Origin: Arthrobacter sp. | GTDB taxonomy: Bacteria > Actinomycetota > Actinomycetes > Actinomycetales > Micrococcaceae | Assembly (NCBI GenBank): GCA_025464545.1 | Contig: JAODMA010000298.1 | Span: 1 to 7,699 of the forward strand | Direction: 5' to 3' | Length of the DNA stretch: 7,699 bases | Shown: in pieces, positions 7,086 to 7,699 of the stretch | Numbering within the stretch: the stretch's first letter is position 1 | Layout of the letters: every line of letters starts with the position of its first letter | The notes under the pieces: model-generated | Told to the model about the DNA's origin: nothing | What the model saw: only the letters and a program-made list of their open reading frames with translations | Database searches by the model: none | Program-made: the position numbers and the translations under genes

Positions 7086-7165
7086 CGACCGTCGTCGGCC
7101 GAAGCCCGGCCCCTGTTCCATCAAAGCTTTTCATCCCAAAAGATTTCACCCCAACAAGGAGTCCC

Positions 7166-7567
7166 GTGACTGCAACAGAATCATCAATCGCCACAGCCCG
7201 CCACGCAGCCCGAGCTGCCTCGGAGAAACTCGCCGATGACATCGTGGCGCTGGACGTCAGCGAGCGGCTGGCCCTGGCCGATGTCTTCCTGATCGCCTCG
7301 GCACCTTCCGAGCGCCAGGTCAATGCGATCGTGGACGGCATCGAAGAAGAGCTCACCAAGTTCGGCCTCAAGCCGACGCGCCGCGAAGGACGTTCCGGCG
7401 GACGCTGGGTCCTGCTGGATTATTCCGACATCGTCATCCACGTCCAGCACGAGGAAGACCGGGTGTTCTACGCTCTCGAGCGCCTCTGGAAGGACTGCCC
7501 CGTGGTGGACCTGCAACTGGGCGACGACGCATCCGCTAAGGCCGCAGTCGCCTCCGAATCGGAGTAG
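7166..7567 (+). CDS. rsfS: Ribosomal silencing factor RsfS (YbeB/DUF143 family)
   Basis: RsfS binds ribosomal protein uL14 on the 50S subunit and blocks joining to the 30S, lowering translation during starvation. The 133-residue product matches the family from end to end: IVALDVSERLALADVFLIASAPSERQVNAIVDGIEEEL (about 26-63), then GGRWVLLDYSDIVIHVQHEEDRVFYALERLWKD (about 78-110). The tail after VVDLQLGDD is a short acidic and Ala-rich extension. The start is GTG 7166, with AAGGAG (7156-7161) 4 nt upstream. It is separated from the upstream gene by 80 bp (7086-7165) that is AT-richer near its 3' end and contains the palindrome AAAGCTTT. I see no clear terminator there and no promoter I would defend. 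The linkage to nadD is widely conserved in bacteria. Confidence 0.96.
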   Translation: MTATESSIATARHAARAASEKLADDIVALDVSERLALADVFLIASAPSERQVNAIVDGIEEELTKFGLKPTRREGRSGGRWVLLDYSDIVIHVQHEEDRVFYALERLWKDCPVVDLQLGDDASAKAAVASESE

Positions 7568-7610
7568 GCCCGCAGACCAGCAACCAGCCGGACGCGCGAA
7601 TATGCCCGAT

Positions 7611-7640
7611 TTGGAATTTTCCGAAAGGCTGTTCTAAGAT
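7611..7640 (+). promoter_or_regulatory. Sigma70-type promoter reading out of the window
   Basis: TTGGAA (7611-7616) and TAAGAT (7635-7640) are separated by 18 bp, a good match to the vegetative consensus in a locally AT-rich stretch 44 bp after the rsfS stop. The predicted transcript start is near 7647. The remaining bases to 7699 contain no recognisable gene start and no complete tRNA. The driven gene lies beyond the window; a stable RNA or a new operon are both possible. Confidence 0.6.
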
Positions 7641-7699
7641 ATTTGAGTTGCTTCGGAGAGATCCGGACCAAGTATCGGGGCCTGAAGCGGAAGCTGAAG

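Noticed and set aside
7323..7637. 104-codon + strand ORF overlapping rsfS in another frame
   Set aside because: Its body is a frame shadow of rsfS and its translation has no family resemblance.
7676..7699. Possible start of a tRNA (GGGGCCTGAAGC...)
   Set aside because: Position 8 is not T, the D-arm consensus is missing, and the sequence ends before any cloverleaf could be tested.
1..7699. CRISPR array, insertion sequence, prophage, toxin-antitoxin or defence system
   Set aside because: I saw no spaced direct repeats, transposase, integrase or terminal inverted repeats. Every substantial gene is housekeeping or an uncharacterised gene embedded in a housekeeping order.

Overview
This is an ordinary, well-ordered chromosomal housekeeping segment from a high-GC actinobacterium. 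Protein similarity recalled from memory (L27 beginning [19 protein letters not shown], the NadD and Obg sequences) and the gene order rpmA-obg-proB-proA-x-nadD-y-rsfS best fit the Micrococcales, most likely Arthrobacter, Pseudarthrobacter or a close relative. All genes are on the + strand. Strong G/C bias at third codon positions produces many long antisense shadow ORFs, which are not reported as genes.

Layout: rpmA (ribosomal protein bL27) lies at 17-280 and is followed by a good intrinsic terminator (296-334). A short leader with a possible -10 box and a hairpin precedes obg (GTPase, 398-1987). proB (glutamate 5-kinase, about 1977-3218) overlaps the end of obg. proA (glutamate-5-semialdehyde dehydrogenase, 3245-4642) follows after 26 bp and appears to have its own promoter, with a -10 box placed exactly for leaderless transcription. 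A leader with a hairpin then precedes a 79-residue single-pass membrane protein with a histidine-rich tail (4723-4962). nadD (4976-5686) comes next, then a 463-residue Ala/Pro-rich, apparently disordered protein with a C-terminal membrane anchor (5694-7085), then rsfS (ribosomal silencing factor, 7166-7567). The last 130 bases hold a good sigma70-type promoter (TTGGAA-18-TAAGAT) pointing out of the window.

Functionally, the genes mix ribosome assembly and silencing (bL27, Obg, RsfS), proline synthesis (ProB and ProA catalyse the first two steps; the reductase ProC is not here) and NAD synthesis (NadD). The two unnamed genes are membrane proteins of unknown role.

I see no CRISPR array, transposon, prophage, toxin-antitoxin pair or other accessory system, and nothing supporting a dramatic new system. 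The points worth a second look are the leaderless proA promoter, the non-conserved N-terminal extensions of ProB and ProA, the two uncharacterised membrane proteins, the duplicated start/stop junction after nadD, and the regulatory hairpins.
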